Source: Halorhodospira halochloris
GTDB lineage: Bacteria > Pseudomonadota > Gammaproteobacteria > Nitrococcales > Halorhodospiraceae
Direction of reading: 5' to 3'
DNA: 64,000 bases
Assembly: GCF_002356555.2 (NCBI RefSeq)
Contig: NZ_AP017372.2
Location: 186,001 to 250,000 of the forward strand
The position numbers and the translations under genes were made by a program. Positions within the stretch are counted from its first letter, which is position 1. Each line of letters starts with the position of its first letter. Positions 1 to 8,198 of this stretch are shown here, in pieces. The notes beneath the pieces were generated by a model that worked only from the letters and a program-made list of their open reading frames with translations, was not told the origin of the DNA and did no database searches.

Positions 1-260
1 CCGTGGCTGCCGTAGGTTATCGGCCGGGGTACTACTATTGCACGTGGCTCGGCCAATTCTCGCAAGGCTTGCGCCTCACTGGCGAACATCTGCTCTGCAG
101 CATTGCCGCTATTGAGTTTGACGAAGTAGCTGCGCTGCTTGTCGCTAAGAATTATTGCATTATTGATACAGCCACCGCCGGCTTGGGTGCTACTTGATGG
201 CGAAAAAGGCTCTCCGGTAGCTGTGCTTATGGCGTTAGCTATGGCTTGATCAAGTTTCAT
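1..260 (-). CDS. Fructosamine kinase family protein (N-terminal part)
   Basis: The minus strand reads openly from an ATG at 260 to the window edge, giving the first 86 residues; the C-terminal two thirds lie outside the window. The translation carries the glycine-rich GGGCINNA stretch and, about 20 residues on, YFVKLN, followed by RPITYG. This matches the start of the fructosamine-3-kinase / ketoamine kinase family, which phosphorylates sugar adducts on protein amines (protein deglycation). An AGGAAAA ribosome-binding site lies about 6 bases before the ATG. It is divergent from the lipoprotein hydrolase. Family call is firm; substrate cannot be judged. Confidence 0.85.
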   Translation of the reverse strand, partial: MKLDQAIANAISTATGEPFSPSSSTQAGGGCINNAIILSDKQRSYFVKLNSGNAAEQMFASEAQALRELAEPRAIVVPRPITYGSH

Positions 261-454
261 TGCCGTTTTCCTGCTGGTAAATCGCATTAGTAAAGCTAGG
301 CTAAAAGTGATTGGGAGGGCTGGTAGCCTAATCTGCTAAAATCGCCAGCCATCTTCAACTAGTTCCTATTGTGCTTTATTCGATCGAATGGATGCAGTAT
401 GCCTGATAGCCAATCCAATAGCGGCGGAGAACAAATTATCACCGGTACCAATAG

Positions 455-603
455 GGCGCCTCTGAAAGCTTCCCCGGAGCCATCATCTGCCCCGGTGTGG
501 AGGTGTTGGCGCCAACGAGGGCGCCATAAAGGCTCCAGGGATGGACTCACGGCGCCCTCCACACCGGGGCAGATGATGGCTCCGGGGAAGCTTTCAGAGG
601 CGC
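455..603 (+). repeat. Palindromic element copy 1
   Basis: The cleanest member of the window's 13-copy family. Its arms at 456-503 and 556-603 are a perfect 48-bp inverted repeat. The roughly 50-bp centre holds two GGCGCC boxes and the CTCCA-GGGA-TGGA mini-hairpin. It lies in the leader of the downstream hydrolase, whose frame happens to stay open through the element. Confidence 0.95.
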
Positions 604-629
604 TCGATAGGCGCAACGAAACAAGAGGG

Positions 630-1775
630 ATGCTAGCTTTTAACCGGCAGCTTAGCGGTTGGGCAAAGATCCCCATTATGGCTCCTTTGCTGGCGCTGTG
701 TGCCTTCTTTCTGATCGGCTGTGCCAGTGTTGAACGAAGCTACCAGGCCAATCTCTTTTTGCATGATATACAAGCCCAGCCGGATGACGAAACATGGCTG
801 AAGAGACGCACCGATGAGCCGAGCAAGGAAGAAATATCTTTCGAGATCAATGATGCAGAGCATCAGGCTTTGCTATATCGCCCTTATGACAGCGCAGCTG
901 GCTCTATAGTCTTGGTGCCTGGATTAATTGAAGAGGGCATAAACGATCAGCGGCTCAAGGGCTTTGCGGAAAGCCTGGCCAGGCTAGGCTACAGAGTGAT
1001 GTTACCCAACCTGGCAGATACGCAAGATATGCGCTGGGGCCCAGAGTCCATCAACAGAGTTAGTAAAGCCCTAAGCCATATGGCCAACAGGGATGGCAGT
1101 CAGCAGCTGCCCCTAGGTGCAGTTGCCATGAGCGCCATGGGAGCGCCTACCTTGGTGGCAGTGGCTGAAGACGATTTTGAGAGCAAAGTTGATTTTGTGG
1201 CTTTGGTTGGCAGCTATTACGACCTAAAGGCTTGGGTGGAGTACGTGACCACAGGTTATGACAGCGTTGAAGGTTCTGATCAGCTAACCCCGGAAGATGG
1301 CCTTCGCTGGCAGTTGCTAAAGCATGTAGCCCATTGGCAAGGTTCAGATGAGGATAGAGAGTGGCTCAGCCAGATGGTGCAAAGACGCCAGGCAAATCCC
1401 GAGGCCACTATAGACGTGGAGCTTAGCGCCTTGTCTAGTGGGGCAGCGAGCGTTGCTGAGCTGATGATAAATGAAAAGCAGGAAGATTTTGCGCGGCTTT
1501 ACGATGAATTGGCCGAGAATTACCGCGATTCGATGGCAAGGTTGGATCTTTCTGAGAGGGATTGGGACGAGTTCCAGCCTGATTTGATTCTGATCCACGG
1601 CACCCGTGATCGCATCATCCCCTTTTCCCACAGTGTGGCTCTTAGCGAAGCTGTCCCCGATGCCAAGCTTTATCGAATCACTGGCCTCTCGCATACTGAA
1701 TTAGATCCGGGACGCTTTGATTCCTTACGGCTGTGGCGGGCGGCAGCGGCAATTCTAGATTATCGGGTAGAATAG
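630..1775 (+). CDS. Alpha/beta-hydrolase lipoprotein
   Basis: Predicted 381-residue secreted hydrolase. The chosen ATG gives a charged start, a hydrophobic segment and a lipobox LIGC with the lipidated Cys at residue 31, so the protein is probably membrane-anchored. A later ATG at 678 would give a more compact lipoprotein signal and cannot be excluded; AGAGGG abuts the 630 start. A candidate triad is visible: Ser168 in AMSAMG (an atypical nucleophile elbow), Asp327 in HGTRDR and His355 in GLSHTE. The open frame extends back to 369, but that part is palindromic element and unlikely to be coding. Substrate unknown. Confidence 0.75.
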   Translation: MLAFNRQLSGWAKIPIMAPLLALCAFFLIGCASVERSYQANLFLHDIQAQPDDETWLKRRTDEPSKEEISFEINDAEHQALLYRPYDSAAGSIVLVPGLIEEGINDQRLKGFAESLARLGYRVMLPNLADTQDMRWGPESINRVSKALSHMANRDGSQQLPLGAVAMSAMGAPTLVAVAEDDFESKVDFVALVGSYYDLKAWVEYVTTGYDSVEGSDQLTPEDGLRWQLLKHVAHWQGSDEDREWLSQMVQRRQANPEATIDVELSALSSGAASVAELMINEKQEDFARLYDELAENYRDSMARLDLSERDWDEFQPDLILIHGTRDRIIPFSHSVALSEAVPDAKLYRITGLSHTELDPGRFDSLRLWRAAAAILDYRVE

Positions 1776-1796
1776 CGTTGAGTGTGACTCAACAGG

Positions 1797-1949
1797 GGAT
1801 CTCCAAAAACCCTTCCTGGAGCCACCCCACTACCTCGGTGTGGATATCTTGGCGCCCGGAATGGCGCCATGAAGCCATCCTGGGATGGATTCACGACGTC
1901 CTCTACGCCGGGGCAGTGGAGTGGCTCCAGGGAGGGTTTTTGGAGTTTC
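1797..1949 (+). repeat. Palindromic element copy 2, with flanking 9-bp direct repeats
   Basis: Diverged member of the family between the hydrolase and lpxD (tandem genes). CTCAACAGG occurs directly before it (1788-1796) and directly after it (1950-1958), as a target-site duplication would. The arms pair with several mismatches; the two central GGCGCC boxes are kept. Confidence 0.9.
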
Positions 1950-2002
1950 CTCAACAGGTTTAATTAGAAGCTCCCGGTTAGGAGCAAAGGGGGAGACTGG
2001 AT

Positions 2003-3031
2003 ATGAGCCAGCAGGAGTGGACGCTGCAGGCATTAGCCGAGCAGGTTGGCGGGCGAGTTGAGGGAGATGCCGGCAAGGTGGTTAGGGGGGTGGCTTCGCT
2101 GCGTACGGCAGGCGAGGAAATGGTTACCTTCTACCAGGGTGGCAGTTATCGCAAGCTCCTCGCAAATACCGCGGCGGGCGCCGTGATACTGGCGGCAGAG
2201 GATCTAGATGATTGCCCCGTTGCGGCGATAGTTGCTGAAGAGCCGCGCAAGGCTTTTGCCAGAGTGGCTCAGTTGCTAGGCAGGCAAAGGCCGCAAGTGC
2301 AGCCGGGGGTTGACCGTACGGCGAGTGTGTCAGACCAGGCTGAGGTTGATCCGAGCGCACGTATTGGTCCTTACGTGGTAGTAGAAGAGGGGGCTTGGAT
2401 CGGGCCGGAAGTAGAACTAGGGGCGGGTAGTTTCATTGGCAGCGGGGCGAGGATAGAGGCGGCGAGCGTAATCAGCCCGCAGGTGCACATAGGCTGGGAT
2501 TGCCGGATAGGTAAGCGTGCCTACCTTCACCCAGGTGTCATTATTGGCGCAGACGGCTTTGGTTTTAACCGCGGGGACCAGGGGTGGGAGAAAATCCCTC
2601 AGTTGGGCGCGGTCACCATAGATGATGATGTTGAGATCGGAGCCAATACCACGGTTGATCGCGGCACGCTGGAGGATACTGTTATCGGTGCTGGGGTGAA
2701 ATTGGATGCTCAGGTCCATATCGGCCATAACTCACAGATTGGTGCTAGGACTATCATAGCCGGTTGTGCTGGGGTTGCAGGCAGTGTGGTAATCGGTGAA
2801 GACTGCGTAATAGCCGGGGCCTGTGCCTTGACCGACCATATTGAGATTTGTGCGGGGGTGACGGTAATGGGTATGACCGGGGTTACCAACTCTATAAAAG
2901 AGCCTGGTATTTATGCATCTGCTCCTCCGATGCAGGCGCTGCGGCAATGGCGCAAAAGCGCGGTGCGGATTACTCAGCTCGATGATATGGCCAAGAGGCT
3001 GCAGAGCCTGGAGCGGCAAAATAGCGAGTAA
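2003..3031 (+). CDS. lpxD: UDP-3-O-(3-hydroxyacyl)glucosamine N-acyltransferase LpxD
   Basis: 342 residues, normal for LpxD, the third step of lipid A synthesis (N-acylation of UDP-3-O-acylglucosamine by acyl-ACP). The N-terminal 100 residues form the uridine-binding domain. From about residue 105 there are left-handed beta-helix hexapeptide repeats. The catalytic-His motif HIGHN is present (His242 is the likely equivalent), and a C-terminal helix ends the protein. It stands alone rather than in the usual bamA-skp-lpxD-fabZ-lpxA cluster, so it may be a second copy. The ATG at 2003 follows GGGGGAGA. Flanked by palindromic elements on both sides. Confidence 0.93.
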   Translation: MSQQEWTLQALAEQVGGRVEGDAGKVVRGVASLRTAGEEMVTFYQGGSYRKLLANTAAGAVILAAEDLDDCPVAAIVAEEPRKAFARVAQLLGRQRPQVQPGVDRTASVSDQAEVDPSARIGPYVVVEEGAWIGPEVELGAGSFIGSGARIEAASVISPQVHIGWDCRIGKRAYLHPGVIIGADGFGFNRGDQGWEKIPQLGAVTIDDDVEIGANTTVDRGTLEDTVIGAGVKLDAQVHIGHNSQIGARTIIAGCAGVAGSVVIGEDCVIAGACALTDHIEICAGVTVMGMTGVTNSIKEPGIYASAPPMQALRQWRKSAVRITQLDDMAKRLQSLERQNSE

Positions 3032-3057
3032 CGTCCCTTATCCTGATACCTCGTTAT

Positions 3058-3274
3058 AACCTTTAGGGAAGTATTGCCAGATAGCACATTTACTTGTGTC
3101 TAAAAAAGCCCCCCCTCGGAGCCATAGCTGCCCGGTGTGGAGGTCTTGGCGCCAGGGATGGCGCCATGAAGCCTCCAGGGATGGATTGACGGCGTCCTCC
3201 ACACCGGGCAGCTATGGCTCCGAGGGGGCTTGGGGAACACGTGTAGGCGCTACCTGAATACTTCCCTAAAGGTT
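3058..3274 (+). repeat. Palindromic element copy 3 with extra outer inverted repeat
   Basis: Core arms at about 3107-3232 enclose the standard centre. An additional perfect 18-bp inverted repeat (3058-3075 and 3257-3274, containing CTTTAGGGAA) lies outside, separated from the core by unrelated spacer. It sits between the convergent lpxD and HNH genes, where it could serve as a two-way terminator. Confidence 0.92.
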
Positions 3275-3306
3275 AGCAAGAGCCCTGCCTGCAGGATTGT
3301 GGGGCG

Positions 3307-3894
3307 CTAAACCTCGGTGCGTTGGCGAAGTCGGCTGCGGCGCGGAAAATGTGACCGCAGAAACTCCATCTGGTCAGCCAAGATGCGCCGGCCTTGCAGG
3401 TAGACATACTCGGCGTGGGTAGGAGTAAATGGAACTGCTATCAACTGCATGCCGGCGGACTCGGGGGTGCGGTCGCCCTTGTGGTTATTGCAGCGCTTGC
3501 AGGCGGTTACTACGTTGTTCCAGGTGTTGGCGCCGCCACGGCTGACCGGGGTGACGTGATCACGGGAGAGGTCCGAGTTGCGGAACTGTTTGCCGCAGTA
3601 CATGCAGATGTTGGCATCGCGGCGGAAGAGTGTTGGATTGTTGAGTGGCGGGGTGTAGCTTGTCCTGCCCTTGAGGGAGGCCTGCTGCGAGCCTTCGGTG
3701 GCTATTATTGAGTTCAGGTCAATAGCCGATCGCCGCCCGGTGGTGGAGTTATAGCCACCCCTGACTCGGTAGAGTGTGCTGCCGCACGAATAAGCCACCT
3801 GCTCTAAGTAGTAGTAGCGTACCGCCTCTTCATAGCCGATCCACTCGAGCGGCATGCCAGAGATGTCAGTACGCAGGATTCTATGCTCGAACAC
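3307..3894 (-). CDS. HNH endonuclease family protein
   Basis: 195 residues. The HNH domain occupies about residues 88-142, with zinc-binding pairs Cys97/Cys100 and Cys132/Cys135. The catalytic D112-H113 pair is followed by the GG-x-NTWNN stretch and a CNNHKG end. The N-terminal 85 residues resemble the conserved leader of stand-alone chromosomal HNH proteins widespread in proteobacteria; they are not the toxin or intron-linked kind. Role in the cell unknown. Convergent with lpxD across palindromic element copy 3. Confidence 0.88.
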   Translation of the reverse strand: MFEHRILRTDISGMPLEWIGYEEAVRYYYLEQVAYSCGSTLYRVRGGYNSTTGRRSAIDLNSIIATEGSQQASLKGRTSYTPPLNNPTLFRRDANICMYCGKQFRNSDLSRDHVTPVSRGGANTWNNVVTACKRCNNHKGDRTPESAGMQLIAVPFTPTHAEYVYLQGRRILADQMEFLRSHFPRRSRLRQRTEV

Positions 3895-4184
3895 TGCCCA
3901 TCCCCCTTGCTGGTAGCCTGAGCTAGCGAGCTTGTGAACTTTCGACTCAGGCCACTAGTTCAAGGGACCGGATACTTATAGCGTTAATGAGCGATTTTGG
4001 CAAGTCCCTGCGGCTTAAGTAATAAGTGCTTCACAGTACCAGCGCGATTCGCTAGGATCATGTCCTTTAACCGTGTTCGCCCTGCGGGGCACCGAGGAAG
4101 TTAAACCGATTGAGTTCTGAGTAGGAATGCTCAGGCGAAACTTGCTTTTACGGCTAAACTCTGCCGAAAACGGGGGATTTGACA
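3895..4184. other. Intergenic region between HNH gene and pntAA
   Basis: 290 bases between divergent genes. It must hold promoters for both, but I see no pair of boxes good enough to name. No gene or repeat is visible. Confidence 0.5.
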
Positions 4185-5324
4185 ATGGCCATCAAGGTTG
4201 CCGTGCAGAAGGAGACCCGTCCGGGCGAGAAACGAGTCGCGCTCGTCCCTGGGACCCTGAAGCAGTTCGGCAAGCTCGGCGTAGAGCTTATGCTTGAGAA
4301 GGGCGCAGGCTCCAATGCCGGGTTCGATGATGCCGACTACGAGTCGGCAGGAGTAAGGATTGTAGACAACAAGAGTGATCTGCTCGCCGAGGCGGATGTG
4401 CTGCTTGGAGTCCAGCCTTTGACCGCTAAAGAGGCCGGTCAGCTCAACAAGGGCAGTGTTCTGGTTGCCTTTATGTCACCGCACGAAGGCGACGAACGGA
4501 TCAGCAATCTATGCAAAAATAAGGTTACCTCTTTCGCGATGGAACTGGTACCGCGCATCACTCGCGCGCAGTCAATTGATGCCCTTTCATCGCAAGCCGC
4601 TGCTGCTGGTTATAAGGCAGCGCTGATCGCCGCCGAACGCTCACCGCGCTTCTTCCCCATGTTGACCACAGCCGCAGGCACCATTCGCCCTGCCAAGGCA
4701 GTGGTCGTTGGTGCCGGGGTAGCCGGGCTCCAGGCGATAGCCACCTGCAGGCGACTCGGTGCCCAGGTTGAGGGGTACGATGTCCGCCCGGAGACCAAGG
4801 AGCAGGTCGAGTCGCTAGGTGCTAAATTCATCGACACCGGCGTAGAGGCGGTGGGCGAGGGTGGCTACGCCCGTGAGTTGACTGCCGAGGAGCAGAAACA
4901 GCAAGCAGAGGTGCTCGCTAACCATATCGCCAATGCCCATGTGGTGATCACCACTGCGGCTGTGCCCGGCCGCAAGGCGCCGCAGATAATTGATAAGGCT
5001 ACCGTAGAGCGCATGCAGCGCGGTTCGGTGATTGTCGATATGGCGGCCGAGACAGGGGGTAATTGTGCAGTAACTCAGGCGGGCAAAGACGTTACTCACA
5101 AGGGTGTCATAGTAGCCGGGCCGAAAAATCTGCCTGCTAGTCTGGCTGTCCACACCAGCGAGATGTACTCAAAAAACCTGTACAACCTTTTGTCATTGAT
5201 GATTGCAGATGGTCAGCTGCAGCTTGATTGGGAAGATCAGGTGATAGCCGATACTTGCCTGACGCACGATGGCAAAGTCCGCCACGAGCCGACCCGAGAG
5301 CGCCTGGAAGGAGGCAAATCATGA
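4185..5324 (+). CDS. pntAA: NAD(P) transhydrogenase subunit alpha, part 1
   Basis: 379 residues: the soluble NAD(H)-binding domain I of proton-translocating transhydrogenase, which drives NADPH formation from NADH using the proton gradient. It starts MAIKVAVQKET, carries the RITRAQSIDALSSQA signature near residue 130, and has the Rossmann motif VVGAGVAGLQA. The open frame begins six bases earlier at a TTG; the ATG at 4185 fits the family start. Its TGA overlaps the pntAB ATG (ATGA), so the subunits are translationally coupled. The split alpha subunit is the three-gene form common in alpha- and some gammaproteobacteria. Confidence 0.95.
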   Translation: MAIKVAVQKETRPGEKRVALVPGTLKQFGKLGVELMLEKGAGSNAGFDDADYESAGVRIVDNKSDLLAEADVLLGVQPLTAKEAGQLNKGSVLVAFMSPHEGDERISNLCKNKVTSFAMELVPRITRAQSIDALSSQAAAAGYKAALIAAERSPRFFPMLTTAAGTIRPAKAVVVGAGVAGLQAIATCRRLGAQVEGYDVRPETKEQVESLGAKFIDTGVEAVGEGGYARELTAEEQKQQAEVLANHIANAHVVITTAAVPGRKAPQIIDKATVERMQRGSVIVDMAAETGGNCAVTQAGKDVTHKGVIVAGPKNLPASLAVHTSEMYSKNLYNLLSLMIADGQLQLDWEDQVIADTCLTHDGKVRHEPTRERLEGGKS

Positions 5325-5620
5325 TTGAGGTAGGCGGGATTGTCGCCCTATATGTCTTCATGCTGGCAGCAGTGGCCGGCTACGAGGTGATTGCCCGGGT
5401 GCCGGTGATCCTCCACACGCCACTGATGTCCGGCTCCAATTTCATCCACGGCATTGTTGTGGTTGGTGCCATGGTAGCCCTGGGTGTCGCTGAGACGCCG
5501 CTCGAGCAGTTGATTGGCTTTGTCGCTGTGCTTCTCGGCGCGGCTAATGCAGTCGGCGGCTATGTGGTCACCGAGAGGATGCTGGAGATGTTCAAGAGCA
5601 GTAAGAAGGAGGACGGCTAG
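5321..5620 (+). CDS. pntAB: NAD(P) transhydrogenase subunit alpha, part 2
   Basis: 99 residues with about four hydrophobic helices: the short membrane portion of the alpha chain (domain II, first part). The sequence around TPLMSGSNFIHGIVVVGA is the family hallmark. It begins inside the stop of pntAA and ends two bases before pntB, so the three genes form one operon. A longer frame from 5228 overlaps pntAA in another frame and is not the start. Confidence 0.94.
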   Translation: MIEVGGIVALYVFMLAAVAGYEVIARVPVILHTPLMSGSNFIHGIVVVGAMVALGVAETPLEQLIGFVAVLLGAANAVGGYVVTERMLEMFKSSKKEDG

Positions 5621-5622
5621 TC

Positions 5623-7023
5623 ATGGATTTGGCAGTTCAACTGAGTTACTTCGCCGCCGCCGTTCTCTTCATTATCGGCCTCAAGGCCATGAGTTCGCCG
5701 GTCACAGCCCGGCGCGGGGTGATGTGGGCAGGCGTCGGTATGGTAATCGCTACTGTAGCGACCCTGTTTCATCCGAGCGTCGAAGGCGTAAGCAACATAG
5801 TCCTAATCTTTATCGCGATTGTCATCGGCGGTGGCTTTGCTTGGTACACCGCGATCAAGGTCAAGATGACCGAGATGCCGCAGATGGTCGCTGTCTACAA
5901 TGGCCTGGGCGGCGGCTCAGCCGGGGCTATAGCGGCGGTTTCGTTGCTCCAAGGGGCGCGGGCAGCAGATGATACCGGCGTGGCGACACAGATGGGCTCG
6001 GATGTCGCTGTTCTCGCTCTGCTCGGTGGTGTTATCGGTTCAGTGGCCTTCTCCGGTTCGATGATAGCTTGGGCCAAGCTTGATGAGAGGTTTAAAAAAT
6101 CCACCTTGGTGGAGAACCACCAGTGGTGGAACGTTGGCTTGGCCGTATTGACGCTGTTGTTGGCAGTGTGGGTCTACCATACCGGCTCGGGCTTTCCGAT
6201 CTTGCTCTTCTTTATCGCCGCGTTGGCTCTGGGGATCTTTATTACCGTGCCGATCGGCGGCGCCGATATGCCGGTGGTTATCTCGTTGTTTAACGCCCTC
6301 ACCGGGTTGGCCGTCGGCTTCAAAGGCTATGTGCTCGGCAACCTGGCGCTGATCATAGCCGGTACTGTCGTCGGTGCGGCCGGGATGCTGCTGACCTTCC
6401 TGATGGCGAAGGCGATGAACCGCTCGCTGGCTAATATTCTGTTCAGTGGGTTTGGTGCTGCGCCGGCCGCTGCGCAATCGGATGAAGAAGGCGAGATGAG
6501 AGAGGTCGGCCCGGAGGACGGTGCCTACATGATGGCCTATGCCGATCGCGTAATCATCGTCCCCGGTTATGGCTTGGCCGTGGCGCAGGCGCAGCATAAG
6601 CTCTGGGAGATGGTTGAGCTTTTGCATAAGCACGATGTCGACGTCAAGTTCGCTATCCACCCAGTAGCAGGGCGTATGCCGGGACATATGAATGTGCTGC
6701 TGGCCGAAGCCGGGGTGCCTTACGATATGATCTTTGATATGGATGAGATCAATGAAGAGTTCGAGGGTACCGATGTGGTGTTGATAATTGGCGCCAACGA
6801 TGTTGTCAATCCGGCAGCGCGTGAGGATGAGGCAAGCCCGATTTATGGCATGCCGATCCTCAATGTCGATTACGCCGAGAATGTTTTGGTGGTCAAGCGT
6901 GGTCGTGGGGCTGGTTTCTCGGGCGTAGAGAACAAGCTCTTCCTGCGCGATAACACCCGCATGGTCTTTGGCGACGCCCAAAAGGTTGTCGGCGAGATGG
7001 TGCAGACCGTCAAAGGTATGTAA
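5623..7023 (+). CDS. pntB: NAD(P) transhydrogenase subunit beta
   Basis: 466 residues. The first 280 form the multi-helix membrane channel (domain II). The remaining 180 form the NADP(H)-binding domain III, with the GYGLAVAQAQ nucleotide motif, HPVAGRMPGHMNVLLAEA, and the GANDVVNPAAR and KRGRGAGFSG signatures. The length is normal and key motifs are intact. It completes the pntAA-pntAB-pntB operon, supplying NADPH for biosynthesis. Confidence 0.96.
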   Translation: MDLAVQLSYFAAAVLFIIGLKAMSSPVTARRGVMWAGVGMVIATVATLFHPSVEGVSNIVLIFIAIVIGGGFAWYTAIKVKMTEMPQMVAVYNGLGGGSAGAIAAVSLLQGARAADDTGVATQMGSDVAVLALLGGVIGSVAFSGSMIAWAKLDERFKKSTLVENHQWWNVGLAVLTLLLAVWVYHTGSGFPILLFFIAALALGIFITVPIGGADMPVVISLFNALTGLAVGFKGYVLGNLALIIAGTVVGAAGMLLTFLMAKAMNRSLANILFSGFGAAPAAAQSDEEGEMREVGPEDGAYMMAYADRVIIVPGYGLAVAQAQHKLWEMVELLHKHDVDVKFAIHPVAGRMPGHMNVLLAEAGVPYDMIFDMDEINEEFEGTDVVLIIGANDVVNPAAREDEASPIYGMPILNVDYAENVLVVKRGRGAGFSGVENKLFLRDNTRMVFGDAQKVVGEMVQTVKGM

Positions 7024-7053
7024 GCCGGGTTTTTGCCCGGAGGAGGTAGTATC

Positions 7054-7608
7054 GTGGACGACTCGGAGCGGTTGTGGCGCTTTGCCGAGGACGTCTACGG
7101 CCGGGAAGGCGTCCAAGCGGCATGTCTTAAACTGCAGGCCCGCTACGGATTGTCGATCAGTATGTTACTGGCCGCGATCTGGAGTGGTTTGCAGGGTTAT
7201 GGCCGCTTCGGCGTCACCAATGTCGAAGGAGCTATACGGCGGGGGCAGGAGTGGGATCGAGAGGTCATTGATCCGCTCCGGGCCCTGCGCCGCCACCTCA
7301 AGTTGCATCCGCCCAAAGGCGCCGAGGACGAAACCTATCAGCTGCGCAAGCAACTGATAAACTCGGAACTCACTGCCGAGGCGATAGAGCAACAACTTTT
7401 CTTGCAGGATCTTCCCAGTGGTTTGCCGGCCTCTCCCGATGGTCAAAGGTGGCGGGATGCGGCATGGAACGCGGGGGTAGTAGTGCGCCGCAAGTGTCCG
7501 CGGTGTGATGCTGAGGCAGTATCCGCGATAGCCCGGATACTTGCCGCGGCTTGTGAAGATCTTGATGCTGGCACTGTGGTTGAGGAGGTTAAGCGCGCAT
7601 GGCCTTGA
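7054..7608 (+). CDS. TIGR02444 / DUF2390 family protein
   Basis: 184 residues starting at GTG 7054, chosen because GGAGGAGGT lies seven bases upstream; the longer open frame from 7033 would swallow that site. The start (LWRFAEDVYGREGVQAACLKLQ, quoted as two halves of one helix pair) is typical of this uncharacterised proteobacterial family. That includes the conserved W-x3-LR-x-LRR-x-LK region near residue 70. No catalytic motif or membrane segment is visible. It follows pntB by 30 bases and could be co-transcribed. Function unknown. Confidence 0.75.
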   Translation: MDDSERLWRFAEDVYGREGVQAACLKLQARYGLSISMLLAAIWSGLQGYGRFGVTNVEGAIRRGQEWDREVIDPLRALRRHLKLHPPKGAEDETYQLRKQLINSELTAEAIEQQLFLQDLPSGLPASPDGQRWRDAAWNAGVVVRRKCPRCDAEAVSAIARILAAACEDLDAGTVVEEVKRAWP

Positions 7609-7922
7609 GGGCGCCAATCGCCGGCTTGTTGACTATTGCATGCGGTCTTTTAGCGGGCACTGGCTGTGGCGGGGCTGTCTGGATAGATGAGGAGGTGCCA
7701 GAGCGTTTTGATGAGCGCTTTGATAATGTCGACGACAAACTAGCGGCGCTTGGCGAGATAGAGACTCTGCAGCTTGAGAAGTATGGGAAGGGCGTAACCA
7801 ACCTCCCATACCTATTCTCGAGGTATATGCTGGCGGTTACTGGGTTCCCTTCAACCCGGAGACTGGCCATCAAGGTGTCGAGGAGCAGGTGCTGCTTTGG
7901 CACCGTGGCGGCGTATCGCTGA
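7599..7922 (+). CDS. Small unassigned ORF leading into gene debris
   Basis: 107 codons overlapping the end of the preceding gene by ten bases. Residues 1-25 look like a signal peptide with a Cys (GTGCGG) that could be a non-canonical lipobox. Residues 30-70 are acidic and helical. After about residue 72 the frame runs out of phase through the remnant of a transglutaminase-like gene, so the C-terminus is not native. It may be a small envelope protein fused to debris or the scrambled start of the decayed locus. I do not recognise the first 70 residues. Confidence 0.35.
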   Translation: MALRAPIAGLLTIACGLLAGTGCGGAVWIDEEVPERFDERFDNVDDKLAALGEIETLQLEKYGKGVTNLPYLFSRYMLAVTGFPSTRRLAIKVSRSRCCFGTVAAYR

Positions 7923-8170
7923 TAGACCTGTTTGGCGGCAGTGGTGTCAATGTTACCTTCTCAGTTACTTAGGCGCTGATCTGGTTCTGGACGAAGAACA
8001 TGGTCCGCAGCTCTTGGAGCTTAATGCCCGGCCAGGGCTGTCGGTGCAGATAGCCAACGGCACCGGGTTGCTGCCTCGCCTGCAGGCGATTGAGCAGCTG
8101 CAAAGCGTCCACTCAAGCCCCGCAGAGCGGGTTGATTTCGCCATGGCAAACTTTGCGGCTTGTCCCGCGC
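7817..8170 (+). pseudogene. Remnants of a transglutaminase-7TM gene and a RimK-like glutamate ligase
   Basis: Two in-order fragments remain. From 7817 to the TAG at 7970-7972, a frame without its own start reads EVYAGGYWVPFNPETG, then LWHRGG and VTFSV. This resembles the inactive-transglutaminase protein with seven membrane helices. Directly at 7972, in another frame, GADLVLDE, LLELNARPGLSVQIAN and the following 40 residues match the C-terminus of the RimK-related ATP-grasp ligase. These two genes are normally adjacent in this order. The membrane part of the first and the ATP-binding part of the second are missing, so a deletion has joined them. Confidence 0.7.
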
Positions 8171-8198
8171 AAACAAACACAAGTGGCTCCGATTATCC

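Noticed and set aside
3-197. Short plus-strand frame at the window start
   Set aside because: It is antisense to the fructosamine kinase gene, which has family motifs.
369-629. Upstream extension of the lipoprotein hydrolase frame
   Set aside because: Would encode the palindrome and bury the signal peptide; the lipobox supports a start at 630 or 678.
6040-7116. 358-codon open frame on the minus strand opposite pntB
   Set aside because: Entirely antisense to a well-conserved gene, His/Gln-rich composition typical of a shadow frame, no recognisable domain.
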